A stretch of 59,142 nucleotides of DNA from Mycolicibacterium stellerae (GCF_003719305.1 NZ_RARC01000040.1:1-59142), one strand, 5' to 3'; positions 8,091-16,662 are shown, counted from the stretch's first letter. Numbers and translations are program-made. Notes: generated by a model not told the origin, from the sequence alone.

Positions 8091-8825
8091 CTATGCGTGT
8101 TGAAAGACGTAAGACCCCGCGGTGATCGCCTTGTCACCGTTGCCCTCGTCGTGCAGCAGGGCGCGTACGGCGATGGCGCCGTCGGCGCCGACAAGCGGCT
8201 GTGCCTCGACACGGAACGGTCCGACCTTCCCGCGGGCGAGGAACATCACGTGCGCCGACATGCCCTGCAGTTGATCGGTTCCCGCCGCGCCGCAGGCCAC
8301 ATCGAATGCGGCGGTTTCGAGGATGACGAACTGCGGCCCGATGTGAAGCGCTGCGTCGGGCGAGGCCACCTCCGCCGACAGCTCCGGCAGCACCCAGTGG
8401 CCGTCGGGTCTGCAGGCTCCGCCGAAGGCCTGCCACAGCGGCGGCAGGTCGGGGGAGTCGACCACCTCGAGGGGGACGTGCTCCATCTTCGTTAACCCTT
8501 CGGGGGGAACGCCGATGCTGACGCCCTGACCTTCGGTGAGCGCTAGGACCCGGCTCGGTTTGTCGGCGTCGACGATCGTCGATCGGCTGTAGGCCATCTG
8601 CCGTCCCTGCTTGAGCACCTCGGTTCTGACCTCGAAGCGCTTGATATCGCGTCCGGGGTCGAGCACCTGACAGGACCAGATGACGGGGTTGGGAACCGCC
8701 TCCAGATCGGAGACACCGCCGCTGTCCGGCGATGCGATGCCGAGTACGGCGAGCAGCAGGCCGCCGCTCGGATTGCGCATGTCGCGGCGCATCGTGACGG
8801 TTTCGTCGGCGACCCCGTTGTCCAT
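8091..8825 (-). CDS. Thioesterase-like (hotdog) protein, N-terminus probably longer
   Basis: 244 residues from the first standard start codon. It contains a pair of beta-rich halves resembling hotdog/thioesterase proteins (GGLLLAVLGIASPDSGG, then CQVLDPGRDIKRFEVRTEVLKQGRQMAYS, the usual second-strand region). No catalytic assignment is possible by eye. About 38 codons immediately upstream read as well-formed protein in the same frame (VLKDIRELTNDPEAYAAEL, then LLSYRYIGRFHAS) with no ATG, GTG or TTG. AGGAG sits eight bases before a GTT codon at 8939, so the true gene may start there, inside the TetR gene's end. Confidence 0.65.
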   Translation of the reverse strand: MDNGVADETVTMRRDMRNPSGGLLLAVLGIASPDSGGVSDLEAVPNPVIWSCQVLDPGRDIKRFEVRTEVLKQGRQMAYSRSTIVDADKPSRVLALTEGQGVSIGVPPEGLTKMEHVPLEVVDSPDLPPLWQAFGGACRPDGHWVLPELSAEVASPDAALHIGPQFVILETAAFDVACGAAGTDQLQGMSAHVMFLARGKVGPFRVEAQPLVGADGAIAVRALLHDEGNGDKAITAGSYVFQHA

Positions 8826-8931
8826 CGATGCGTGAAAGCGGCCGATGTAGCGGTAGCTCAGCAGCCCACCCCAGCGCCTGCGGAGTTCGGCCGCGTACGC
8901 CTCCGGGTCGTTGGTCAGTTCGCGAATGTCT

Positions 8932-9561
8932 TTAAGAACTTTGGGTGCTCCTCTCGTCCGCGGGCGACCCGCTCAGCACACCGTGCAAAACGAGATCGGT
9001 CAACTCCCTGGCCGCGCGATCGGTGTTGGTCACGTGCCGCACGCACACCGCATACCAGGCGCCGCCGGCGATCATGTCCATCAGGATGTCGGCGCTGATC
9101 CCGCGTCGCGCCACCCCCGCAGCGGCCGCATCGTCAACCCTGCCCGCGAGCTGACTGCGGGCGGCCGCCTCCAGGCGATCGCTGATCATCCGGCGCAGCC
9201 CTCGGTCCGACCGAAGGTCGACCATCAGACCCGGAATCGCCTCGCGCACAGCCGGATCGCGGTACATCTGGACGGCGCCTGCGCAGAGGCGGGAGATCTC
9301 GGCGACGAAGTCGTCCTGGGGCGGTTCCTGGCCGAGGTCGGGGAAGACGGCTTCGTGCACCAGCTGGGCCTTCGATTTCCACCGGCGGTAGACGGCGGGC
9401 CTGCTCACGCCCGCGGTGGCAGCGATCAGGTCGATGGTCGTCGCCGAGTAGCCGCGCTCGACCAGCAGCGCCCGAGTCGCGGCAAGCACCGCCTCGTCGA
9501 TCGCCGGATCGCGGCGCGATCCCTGTCGCCGGTGCCGCGAAGGCGCCGTGCCCCCGTTCAC
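8932..9561 (-). CDS. TetR-family transcriptional regulator
   Basis: 209 residues from GTG 9561 (GAGAAG upstream). The N-terminal HTH of the TetR class reads AVLAATRALLVERGYSATTI, then IAATAGVSRPAVYRRWKSKAQLV. The C-terminal ligand domain matches TetR_C (VREAIPGLMVDLRSDRGLRRM). A longer ORF from 9618 exists but would overlap the promoter of the divergent oxidoreductase. It stands 68 bp from that gene, and from memory Rv0196/Rv0197 of M. tuberculosis are also a TetR beside a molybdopterin oxidoreductase. It is likely the local repressor. Confidence 0.88.
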   Translation of the reverse strand: MNGGTAPSRHRRQGSRRDPAIDEAVLAATRALLVERGYSATTIDLIAATAGVSRPAVYRRWKSKAQLVHEAVFPDLGQEPPQDDFVAEISRLCAGAVQMYRDPAVREAIPGLMVDLRSDRGLRRMISDRLEAAARSQLAGRVDDAAAAGVARRGISADILMDMIAGGAWYAVCVRHVTNTDRAARELTDLVLHGVLSGSPADERSTQSS

Positions 9562-9597
9562 GATTCCGCTTCTCCCGTCGGCAGGTTGTCGATACAG

Positions 9598-9606
9598 TGT
9601 GTCACA
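9598..9606. promoter_or_regulatory. Short palindrome in the TetR/oxidoreductase intergenic region
   Basis: TGTGTCACA (TGTG-T-CACA) lies 24 bp before the oxidoreductase ATG, in the 68-bp gap between divergent genes. It may be part of the TetR operator. It is short, so chance is possible. Confidence 0.3.
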
Positions 9607-9629
9607 ACAAAGGTCCAATGGAGGTGGCG

Positions 9630-11882
9630 ATGACCGCGGGAATGACCAAGCCGGTGGCCGCGACCGGTGAAGACGGCCGGCACCTATATACCTGCCCGCT
9701 GTGTGAAGCCATGTGCGGCTTGGAGATTCAGGTCAAGGGCGGCAAGGTCGCCGCGATCCGCGGCAACCGCGACGACACCTGGAGCCGTGGGCATATCTGT
9801 CCCAGGGGTGCGACGCTTGGCGCCCTGCACGAGGATCCCGACCGGATCCGGCGGCCGATGATCAAGGTCGACGGCCAATGGCAGGAGGTCAGCTGGGACG
9901 TCGCCTTCCGGCGCTGCACCGAACTGCTCGCCCCTGTCATCTCCGAGCACGGCATCGGCGCGGTGACGTGCTACACCGGCAACCCGCTGGCGCACTCGTT
10001 CTCGCTCGGCCGCTACACCGGTGTGCTGCTCGGGATGTCGGGCATCCCGCTCAGCTACTCGCCCGGCACCGTCGACCAGTGGCCCAAGAACCTGTCGTCG
10101 CATCTGATGTACGGCGGCTGGTGGAGCTTCCCCGTGCCCGACATCGAACGCACCGACCTGCTCGTCGTGATGGGCGCCAACCCGGCCGCATCGCAGGGGT
10201 CGTTGCTCGCCGCGCCCGACGTGATGGGCATCATCGATGGAATCCGCAAGCGCGGCAAGGTGATTGTGATCGACCCGGTGCGCACCGCGACCGCGGCGCG
10301 GGCCGACGAGTGGCTGCCGATCACGCCAGGCACCGATGCCGCTCTGCTGTTGGCCGTCGCCCACACGCTGTTCGCCGAGAACCTCGTCGACCTCGGGAAT
10401 CTCGCGCTGCACGTCGACGGCCTGGACCGGCTGCGCGAAGTGGCCGCCGACTGGCCACCTGAACGGGTCGCGGCCGCCACCAGCATCGACTCCGAGCGCA
10501 TCCGCGAACTGGCGCGTGAACTCGCCGCCACGCCGCGCGCGGTCGTCTACGGCCGGATCGGCACCTGCAACCAGGAATTCGGCAGCCTGGCCAGCTGGCT
10601 CGTCGACGTCGTCAACATCCTGTCCGGCCACTTCGACGTCGAGGGCGGTGCCATGTTCCCCCGGGCAGCCGCGTGGTCGGTCACGGTGCAGCCGATACCC
10701 GGGCTCGAGGACGGCGCCCCGGAGTTCGGGCGCTTCCGCACCCGTGTCCGCGGCGCCAAGGAAGTGCTGGGCCAGGTGCCGGTGTCGTGTCTCGCCGAGG
10801 AGATCGCCACCCCGGGCGAAGGTCAGATCCGGGCGCTGATCACCGTCGCGGGAAACCCGGTGCTGTCCACCCCGGCAGGCCACAAGCTCGACGAGGTGCT
10901 GCCGACACTGGATGCGATGATCGCCGTCGACCTGTGGCTCAACGAAACCACCCGGCACGCCGATGTGATCCTGCCGGGATCGTCGCCGCTGGAGCAGCCA
11001 CATCACGACGACCTGATCCTCAACTTCGCGATCAACAGCATCGCCAACTACTCGGCGCCGGTCTTCGCCCGACCGGATCGCGACGCACCGCAGGAGTGGG
11101 AGATCCTGATCCGGCTGACCGGCCTGTGCACCGGCGTGCCCGCCGAAGACGTCGATGTCGCCGCGATCGACGACGGCTTCTTCGACTACATGGCCTACAC
11201 AAAGGGACTCGATGGTGCCGAGATCCGCAACCTCTACAAGCTCGGCGGACCCGAGCGGATCCTCGACTTCACGCTGCGCACCGGGCCGTTCGGTGACCAG
11301 TACGGGAAGTACCCCGACGGGGTGACCCTCGAGAAGTTGAAGGCAAACCCCAACGGCATCAACTTCGGCCCGATGATCCCGCAGGTGCCCGATGTGCTCG
11401 GCACATCCGACGGCAAGATCCGGCTGGCACCGCAGTACCTGCTCGACGACCTGCCCCGGCTGGCCGCGCGCCTCGAGCGGCCGGCCGACGAACTGGTTCT
11501 GGTGAGCCGACGCCATCTGCGGTCCAACAACTCGTGGCTGCACAATGTGGGGCCGCTGATGAAGGGCAAGGACCGCTGCACCCTGCTGATGCACGACGAC
11601 GACGCCAAGCGTCGCGAGGTGCAGACCGGCGACCTGGTCACGGTCACGTCGTCGGGCGGCCACATCGACGTGCCGGTCGAGGTGACCGACGCGATCATGC
11701 CCGGCGTGGTGTCGATGCCGCACGGCTGGGGCCACGGCAAGGAAGGCACCCGGATGGCCGTCGCGAACGGCTCGCCCGGGGTCAACACGAATGTGCTGTC
11801 GCCGCCGACGTTCATCGACGAACCATCCGGCAACGGGGCGCTCAACGGCATCCCGGTGACGGTCAACCCGGTGCGGACCTGA
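9630..11882 (+). CDS. Molybdopterin-dependent oxidoreductase, FeS-containing
   Basis: 750 residues of the DMSO-reductase superfamily. The N-terminus holds a [4Fe-4S] motif, Cys22-Cys25-Cys29-Cys57 (CPLCEAMCG, then GHICPRG). Molybdopterin_oxidored segments follow (GNPLAHSFSLGRYTG, DLLVVMGANPAASQG, ITVAGNPVLSTPAG), and a molydopterin-binding C-terminal domain (about 610-750) has GDLVTVTSSGG and MPHGWGHG. GGAGG five bases upstream fixes ATG 9630; GTG 9597 is in frame but overlaps the promoter. There is no membrane anchor, FeS subunit or Tat signal nearby, so it is probably a cytosolic single-subunit enzyme. It resembles what I recall of Rv0197. The substrate is unknown. Confidence 0.88.
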   Translation: MTAGMTKPVAATGEDGRHLYTCPLCEAMCGLEIQVKGGKVAAIRGNRDDTWSRGHICPRGATLGALHEDPDRIRRPMIKVDGQWQEVSWDVAFRRCTELLAPVISEHGIGAVTCYTGNPLAHSFSLGRYTGVLLGMSGIPLSYSPGTVDQWPKNLSSHLMYGGWWSFPVPDIERTDLLVVMGANPAASQGSLLAAPDVMGIIDGIRKRGKVIVIDPVRTATAARADEWLPITPGTDAALLLAVAHTLFAENLVDLGNLALHVDGLDRLREVAADWPPERVAAATSIDSERIRELARELAATPRAVVYGRIGTCNQEFGSLASWLVDVVNILSGHFDVEGGAMFPRAAAWSVTVQPIPGLEDGAPEFGRFRTRVRGAKEVLGQVPVSCLAEEIATPGEGQIRALITVAGNPVLSTPAGHKLDEVLPTLDAMIAVDLWLNETTRHADVILPGSSPLEQPHHDDLILNFAINSIANYSAPVFARPDRDAPQEWEILIRLTGLCTGVPAEDVDVAAIDDGFFDYMAYTKGLDGAEIRNLYKLGGPERILDFTLRTGPFGDQYGKYPDGVTLEKLKANPNGINFGPMIPQVPDVLGTSDGKIRLAPQYLLDDLPRLAARLERPADELVLVSRRHLRSNNSWLHNVGPLMKGKDRCTLLMHDDDAKRREVQTGDLVTVTSSGGHIDVPVEVTDAIMPGVVSMPHGWGHGKEGTRMAVANGSPGVNTNVLSPPTFIDEPSGNGALNGIPVTVNPVRT

Positions 11883-11894
11883 AAGTATTCGATC

Positions 11895-12395
11895 GTGGGT
11901 AAGAACGAGCGGTCGAAAATCGTCATGTCCGACGGGGAAATCGTCGAATTCATCGAGCGAAGTCGCACGGCGACGATGGCCACCGTGCTGCCGGACGGCC
12001 GGCCGCACCTGGTCGCGATGTGGTACGCCGTCGTCGACGGCGAGATCTGGTTCGAGACCAAGGCGAAATCGCAGAAGGCGGTCAACCTGCGCCGCGATCC
12101 GACCATCACGGTGATGATCGAGGACGGCCAGAGCTACGACACCCTGCGCGGGGTCTCCATTGACGGGCGCGCCGAGATAATCGACGACCCGGAAACCAAT
12201 CTGCGTGTTGGGAAAAGCGTCTGGGAGCGCTACACCGGCCCCTACACCGACGAGATGCGTCCGTTCGTCGACGCGATGATGCACAACCGGATCTGTGTGC
12301 GGGTGGTGCCCGGCCGGTTGCGTAGCTGGGATCACCGCAAGCTCGGTATGGATCCGATGCCGATCGGCGGCAGCACCGCCCAGTACCTAGGTTGA
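11895..12395 (+). CDS. F420-type PPOX (split-barrel) protein
   Basis: 166 residues with the pyridoxamine-5'-phosphate-oxidase-like split barrel. ATMATVLPDGRPHLVAMWYAV is the family's first strand pair, then GEIWFETKAKSQKAVNLRRDP and VSIDGRAEII. In mycobacteria such proteins usually bind coenzyme F420, though FMN or heme are possible. The GTG start is 12 bp after the oxidoreductase stop, and its TGA overlaps the next ATG (TGATG). The three genes form an operon. Confidence 0.83.
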   Translation: MGKNERSKIVMSDGEIVEFIERSRTATMATVLPDGRPHLVAMWYAVVDGEIWFETKAKSQKAVNLRRDPTITVMIEDGQSYDTLRGVSIDGRAEIIDDPETNLRVGKSVWERYTGPYTDEMRPFVDAMMHNRICVRVVPGRLRSWDHRKLGMDPMPIGGSTAQYLG

Positions 12396-12880
12396 TGGCA
12401 ATGGACGCAGACAAGAAGCCCAAGCAACTGAACGCGCCGTTCGTGAAGACGGTGATGCGCTACGCGGGTCGCGCGCACGCCTGGGTGTACCGCAAAAGCG
12501 GCGGCAAGATCGGCGGCAACTGGCGCGTCGGCGCGGGAGCCAAGAAACCGGTGCCGACGCTGCTGCTCGAACACAAGGGCCGCAAGTCCGGCAAGCTGTT
12601 CGCCTCGCCGCTGGTCTACATCAATGACGGCGATGACGTGATCATCGTGGCGTCGATGGGCGGTCGCGACGAGAACCCGCAGTGGTACCACAACCTGGTC
12701 GCCGATCCTGATGTGCACATCGAGATCGGGCGCGACCGGCGGGCGGTGCACGCGGTGGTCGCGAGCCCGCAGGAGAAGGAGCGGCTCTGGCCGAAACTGG
12801 TCGAGGCCTACGCCGATTTCGATGCCTACAAATCGTGGACCGACCGCGACATCCCGGTCTTTATCCTGAAGCCGCGCTAA
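12395..12880 (+). CDS. Deazaflavin (F420)-dependent nitroreductase family protein
   Basis: 161-residue member of the Ddn/DUF385 family. Features are VPTLLLEHKGRKSGKLFASPLVYI (signature region), IIVASMGGRDENPQWYHNL (the N-P-x-W-Y-H-N-L hallmark) and RDIPVFILKPR at the end. Ddn itself activates nitroimidazole drugs with reduced F420; many paralogues reduce quinones. It is coupled to the PPOX gene by a one-base overlap and converges, overlapping by four bases, with the thioesterase gene. Confidence 0.88.
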   Translation: MAMDADKKPKQLNAPFVKTVMRYAGRAHAWVYRKSGGKIGGNWRVGAGAKKPVPTLLLEHKGRKSGKLFASPLVYINDGDDVIIVASMGGRDENPQWYHNLVADPDVHIEIGRDRRAVHAVVASPQEKERLWPKLVEAYADFDAYKSWTDRDIPVFILKPR

Positions 12881-13701
12881 CGGCGGCTGGGCGGTCGAAA
12901 GCCGGGGTTGGCCAGACCCGTGGCCACACCGGTGCCGATCGCGCCGAGGTGATCGAACATCGTCGCCGTTCCGGTGGCCACTCCTGCGTGGCTGTGGTGC
13001 GTCAGCCCCGCCAGACCGATGTACTCACCGTCGGGTAGCCGACTCAGGGTGAGCGTGTAGTCGGCGTTGATGTAGTTCAAACCGCTTGCGCTGGAATGGG
13101 TTAGCGAGCTTGTCACGTCGCCGGCCATGGCCGCGCGGACGAACGGAGTAATGGACTCGCCGCTGACCAGCGGGATGACGTCGCGCACCCACGCGAATTT
13201 CTGCCCGCCGTGGCGCCACTCGCTGAGATCGTTGCTAGGTGCGGTCAACTCCGAGTTGGTGCTGTAGGCCCACAGTTCCATGGTGAAGTCACCCGACAGA
13301 TCGACCGGCTGACCGGGCGGCGGCGGCATCTCGATCGGCATCGTCCACGCCGAGTCGGGAGGTTGTTCGCCGCGGCGCAGGAACAACCCGCTGGCCCGGG
13401 CGACGACGGTGTCGTTCTGTCGCATCGTCGCGTCCACCAGCCGAATTCGTCTGCCCTCCCGTTCGACGTTGGTGTCCACCCGCACCGGGTCGGCAAGCGC
13501 GACCGGCCGCAGCAGATCGACGGTCAGCCGCGCGGGCTGCAATTCGGGGTCGCCGCCCGCGCGTTCGATGGCCCGCCCGAGCAGGCCGCCGATGTAGGTA
13601 CCGCTGATCGTCGAACCCCACGGCCCCCGCGCGAGCGGGGTCGGCACCAGCACGTCACCGTCGACGTTGAAGAACGCCTGGCCATGATTCGTCATCGCCA
13701 C
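12877..13701 (-). CDS. Acyl-CoA thioesterase family protein (double hotdog)
   Basis: 274 residues with two hotdog halves. The N-terminal half has FFNVDGDVLVPTPLARGPWG, GTYIGGLLGRAIERAG and ARLTVDLLRPVALADPVRV. The C-terminal half has VTSSLTHSSASGLNYINADYTLTLSRLPDGEYIGL, close to TesB-like/4HBT_3 proteins, with DGEYIGLAG near the end. It probably hydrolyses acyl-CoA of unknown chain length. It lies 27 bp downstream of the GNAT gene on the same strand and is the last gene of an EVE-pirin-GNAT-thioesterase operon. Confidence 0.82.
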   Translation of the reverse strand: MAMTNHGQAFFNVDGDVLVPTPLARGPWGSTISGTYIGGLLGRAIERAGGDPELQPARLTVDLLRPVALADPVRVDTNVEREGRRIRLVDATMRQNDTVVARASGLFLRRGEQPPDSAWTMPIEMPPPPGQPVDLSGDFTMELWAYSTNSELTAPSNDLSEWRHGGQKFAWVRDVIPLVSGESITPFVRAAMAGDVTSSLTHSSASGLNYINADYTLTLSRLPDGEYIGLAGLTHHSHAGVATGTATMFDHLGAIGTGVATGLANPGFRPPSRR

Positions 13702-13728
13702 AGACGATAGCTGGCCTAATCGTCAGCC

Positions 13729-14028
13729 TTAATCGTCGACGATGTCGGAGTATTCGTCGTGCTTCTGGAGGTAGGCGGCGACCATCGGGCACGTGGCCTT
13801 GATCCGTAGGCCGGCGTCTCGGGTGTTCTGTAGTGCCTCGCCGATGAGAATCGTTGCCAGGCCGCGTCCTTCGTAGTTCTTGTCGACCTCGGTGTGGGTG
13901 AAGACCCGCTTCTCGCCGCGATCGAGGTACTCGGCCCTGCCGACCGTCTTTCCCTCGACGGCGATCGTGAAGCGATCCGGTTCGGCGGTGACGGCGGTGG
14001 GTGCGCCGGTCTTGTCTGTCGGGCTCAT
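13729..14028 (-). CDS. Small GNAT-type N-acetyltransferase (YjdJ-like)
   Basis: 99 residues of the short GCN5-like family. The core is FTHTEVDKNYEGRGLATILIGEAL, containing the acetyl-CoA-binding R-G-L-A motif, followed by ATCPMVAAYLQKHDEY, which matches the CPxVxxYL signature of YjdJ-type proteins. The ATG overlaps the TGA of the pirin gene (ATGA), with AAAGGA upstream. The substrate is unknown. Confidence 0.86.
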   Translation of the reverse strand: MSPTDKTGAPTAVTAEPDRFTIAVEGKTVGRAEYLDRGEKRVFTHTEVDKNYEGRGLATILIGEALQNTRDAGLRIKATCPMVAAYLQKHDEYSDIVDD

Positions 14029-15002
14029 GTGATCCTTTCTGAGTTCGGGTTCGGCCGGGGGCGCAGCGTGGCGTTCGGAAGCGGTGGTGCGGGTAGCCGG
14101 TCGACGGCGCCGCGGTAGCCGTCGACGGCGCCGAACCGGGCGTCGCGCGCCTGCCACAGCCGGCGGTACTCGGCGATGTCGTCGTGCCTGCGGCCGACGA
14201 AGTTCCACCACATCACCAGCTCCTCGCCGAACGGCGGGCCACCAAGCAGAATCGCGCGGGTCGACGCGTCACCCGGATTGTGCAGCGACAGGACATTGCA
14301 GCCGATCCCCTGGAACGCGAGGTCGGCGACATCGAGCGTTGTGCCGGCTGTCTCGAGGCCGCCCTGGTCGAGCAGCACGCCGTGTTCGAAGGACGGGTCT
14401 ATGTCGAGGTCAACCCGTGCGCCGGGTTCGAGGTCGACCTGCGCGCCGAGCAGCGGCGTGAACGTGTGCACGGGCGACCGGCTACCCGCCAGTTCGCCGA
14501 GGAACACGCGCAGCACGGCACCCGGCACGGCGACGGGTTGCGGCGCGTAGTGCGCGAAGTCGCGGCCGGTGTCGCGATCGGCGTCGGGTAGCGCCACCCA
14601 CAGCTGCACCCCGTGCAGGACCGTCGTCGCGGCGGTGGAGACCTCCGAATGACAGATGCCCGCCCCCGCCGTCATCAGGTTCAGTTCACCCGGCCGCACC
14701 ATGGCATGCACGCCGGCGCTGTCGCGATGGGTGACCTCACCCTGGAACAGCCAGCTGACGGTCTGCAGCCCGGTGTGCGGGTGTGGCGGCACGTCCATAC
14801 CGACGCCATCGCGGACGTCATGTGGCCCGTAGTGGTCAGCGAAACACCACGCCCCGACCAGCGACCGCTCCCGCTGCGGCAAGGTGCGCCGCACGCGGAT
14901 GGCGCGTGGGCCACCCAACGGGACTTCTCTTGGATGCAGCAGACCGGTGAATGCCGATGCCGCGCAAGCCACTTCGGCCGGGGCGATGTCGGTATTGCTC
15001 AC
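14025..15002 (-). CDS. Pirin family protein
   Basis: 325-residue bicupin. The N-terminal pirin domain has metal-ligand residues in HYGPHDVRDG, DVPPHPHTGLQTVSWLFQGEVTH and GAGICHSE. A C-terminal pirin_C domain follows (IRAILLGGPPFGEELVMWWNFV). Pirins bind iron; some oxidise quercetin and others act as redox cofactors. It starts at GTG, 15 bp after the EVE gene. A second, different pirin is encoded at 45702. Confidence 0.9.
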   Translation of the reverse strand: MSNTDIAPAEVACAASAFTGLLHPREVPLGGPRAIRVRRTLPQRERSLVGAWCFADHYGPHDVRDGVGMDVPPHPHTGLQTVSWLFQGEVTHRDSAGVHAMVRPGELNLMTAGAGICHSEVSTAATTVLHGVQLWVALPDADRDTGRDFAHYAPQPVAVPGAVLRVFLGELAGSRSPVHTFTPLLGAQVDLEPGARVDLDIDPSFEHGVLLDQGGLETAGTTLDVADLAFQGIGCNVLSLHNPGDASTRAILLGGPPFGEELVMWWNFVGRRHDDIAEYRRLWQARDARFGAVDGYRGAVDRLPAPPLPNATLRPRPNPNSERIT

Positions 15003-15017
15003 CTTGTCACAGTAACG

Positions 15018-15431
15018 CTATCCCGTCATCGCCGAGCGGATCACGTCGAGGTCGTGGTCGTCGATCCGAAAGACCCCGAACCGAAACTTGTATCCCCAGC
15101 GCTTCTTGTCCTCGATGAAGTCGAGCTGCTCGATCAGGGGCTTGATCGGCGTCTCGGCACAGAACAGGAAGTCGACGTTGCGCCGCCACGGTCCGACGTC
15201 GTCGGACGCCGCCGCCTGATAGGGCTCGTCGTCGGCGACCTGCCCGATGGCGGTGAAGGCCTGCAACGGGTCGCCGTCGGGGTGGACGGTGCGCGGCGAG
15301 TAGAAGACGATCCAGTCGCCCCGCACCATCTTGCGCAACATGTTCGGCTTACCGTGGTTCGCCTGTGTGAAACGGCCGCGGACACCGCGTTCGACGTGGT
15401 CGCGGCTGACCGTATTGATCCAGTTCGTCAT
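15018..15431 (-). CDS. EVE (PUA-like) domain protein
   Basis: 137 residues forming a single EVE domain. MTNWINTVSRDHVERGVRGRF and NMLRKMVRGDWIVFYSPR are the family's start and GD-W-V-YSP motif; TAIGQV and FRFGVFRIDDHDLDVI complete the barrel. EVE/PUA-like domains read modified bases in DNA or RNA, but single-domain versions like this also occur as housekeeping proteins. It is first gene of the four-gene minus-strand operon. No restriction or defence genes are beside it. Confidence 0.85.
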   Translation of the reverse strand: MTNWINTVSRDHVERGVRGRFTQANHGKPNMLRKMVRGDWIVFYSPRTVHPDGDPLQAFTAIGQVADDEPYQAAASDDVGPWRRNVDFLFCAETPIKPLIEQLDFIEDKKRWGYKFRFGVFRIDDHDLDVIRSAMTG

Positions 15432-15515
15432 GACCGCACGCTAAGTCGCGGGCCCGACAACCCGGGCCGTTCGATAGCCGGCCTGTGGATAACTCGGCCC
15501 TGCCAGAATGTCGCG

Positions 15516-15764
15516 ATGGCCTCCAATGACAGCGACATCTACGATCGGCTGCGCGCGCTCGAGCAGCTTGTGCGGCATCTCTACAAACAGACGGGCGTGC
15601 CGATGCCCGATCCGCAGGCGCTCGCCACCACCGAAGTGTCCGATCATGTGCGGCAGCTCGTCGCCTCGGGCAACAAAATGGCAGCGATGAAGGCATACCG
15701 CGACGAGACGAACGTCGATCTGCGGACGGCCGCGCAGGTCATCGACTCGCTCTACGGCGGCTAG
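15516..15764 (+). CDS. Small protein with ribosomal L7/L12 C-terminal-like segment
   Basis: 82 residues. Residues 1-30 may form a coiled-coil helix (IYDRLRALEQLVRHLYKQTG). Residues about 42-80 (VRQLVASGNKMAAMKAYRDE, then TNVDLRTAAQVIDSLY) resemble the helical K-A-I-K-x-Y-R-E-x-T-G pattern of the bL12 C-terminal domain. Actinobacteria carry several such small proteins of unknown role. Its TAG overlaps the stop of the convergent DUF5313 gene. Much longer upstream readings of this frame are only antisense to the pirin/EVE genes. Confidence 0.72.
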   Translation: MASNDSDIYDRLRALEQLVRHLYKQTGVPMPDPQALATTEVSDHVRQLVASGNKMAAMKAYRDETNVDLRTAAQVIDSLYGG

Positions 15765-16171
15765 AACGGGCTGCTATTGGATTGCCGCCGCGCATCCTCG
15801 GGGCGAGGTCCGTATTTGGCGATGTAAGCGTCGTGGTAGCTGGCGTTCTTTTCGCGCGCGATGTCGTCCAGGATCTTGGGGTCAAGGCCGTGCTGGGCGA
15901 GCCGGTGGCGGCGCCACACCTTGTTCAGCGCCAGCGCCATCAACAACGCCCAGATGTAGATCGGCGCCGTCATCTCCGTATGTACGTACAGCGACGCAGG
16001 CAGCAGCCAGAACGGTGCGAGCACCAGCAGCGGCGGGATCGCATAGCGGAGCATGTGCCTTCGGATCGCCCCAGGCCCGGTGAGGTCGTTGCGCACCCAG
16101 TCCCGCAGGCCATCGGGAAGCCTGCGGCCGAAGACATAGCCGATGTACTGGGCCGGGTTCGGACGGTTCAT
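15761..16171 (-). CDS. DUF5313-type membrane protein
   Basis: 136 residues. MNRPNPAQYIGYVFGRRLPDGLRDWVRNDLTGPG is the conserved family start. Two predicted membrane helices follow (IPPLLVLAPFWLLPASLYV and IYIWALLMALALNKVW), with a charged tail containing HGLDPKILDDIAREKNASYH. The function is unknown. The ATG overlaps the stop of the MarR gene (ATGA), so it is cotranscribed with it and presumably controlled by it. Confidence 0.8.
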   Translation of the reverse strand: MNRPNPAQYIGYVFGRRLPDGLRDWVRNDLTGPGAIRRHMLRYAIPPLLVLAPFWLLPASLYVHTEMTAPIYIWALLMALALNKVWRRHRLAQHGLDPKILDDIAREKNASYHDAYIAKYGPRPEDARRQSNSSPF

Positions 16172-16662
16172 GCGCGTTCTCCTTCGAGGGCGCCTGCCGC
16201 GAGCGCGGCGGCGTTGATTCGGGTCAGCACCGAATGGACGTGTTCGAGCTCGTCGAGCCCCACCCCGAGCCGTTCGATCACTGCGGGCGGAATCTTGAGG
16301 GCCTTGCGCCGCAGGTTCAGGCCGGCCTTGGTGAGTTGCACGTCGGTGGCCCTTTCGTCGGAGGCCGACCGGGTGCGGGTGATCAGGCCCAGCGCCTCGA
16401 GGCGTTTCAGCATCGGCGACAGGGTCGCCGAATCCAGCTGCAGCGAGCCGGCGATCTCCTTGACCGACAACGGTGTGCCACTATTGCTGCCGCGGTGGTG
16501 GTCCCACAGTGCCAACATCACGAGGTATTGCGGGTGGGTCAGCCCCAGCGGCTCGAGCAGCGGCCGGTACACCGCGAGCACGGCCCTGTTGGTGGCGGCA
16601 AGGGCGAAGCAGACCTGGCGTTCGAGCGCCAGCGGGTCGACTTCCTGGGCCACGACGGGCAT
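16168..16662 (-). CDS. MarR-family regulator, OhrR-like
   Basis: 164 residues. The winged helix covers about 55-120 (TPLSVKEIAGSLQLDSATLSPMLKRLEALGLI, then RSASDERATDVQLT). The N-terminus follows the OhrR pattern: Cys18 in QVCFALAATNRAVLAVYRPLL, with Tyr32 at +14, as in the peroxide-sensing Cys15/Tyr29 arrangement, and the family's GLTHPQYLVMLALW. The second OhrR tyrosine (+4) is replaced by Ala22. No Ohr peroxidase gene is adjacent; the coupled gene is DUF5313. The intergenic region holds two overlapping palindromes, probably its operator. Confidence 0.85.
   Translation of the reverse strand: MPVVAQEVDPLALERQVCFALAATNRAVLAVYRPLLEPLGLTHPQYLVMLALWDHHRGSNSGTPLSVKEIAGSLQLDSATLSPMLKRLEALGLITRTRSASDERATDVQLTKAGLNLRRKALKIPPAVIERLGVGLDELEHVHSVLTRINAAALAAGALEGERA

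Noticed and set aside
9684..12335. 883-codon open frame on the minus strand
   Set aside because: It is antisense to the molybdopterin oxidoreductase and PPOX genes; its protein is rich in His/Arg/Asp and has no family features. High GC makes long antisense frames common.
15018..15431. EVE-domain protein as part of a DNA-modification or defence island
   Set aside because: No methylase, nuclease or helicase is nearby; its operon partners are a pirin, a GNAT and a thioesterase.
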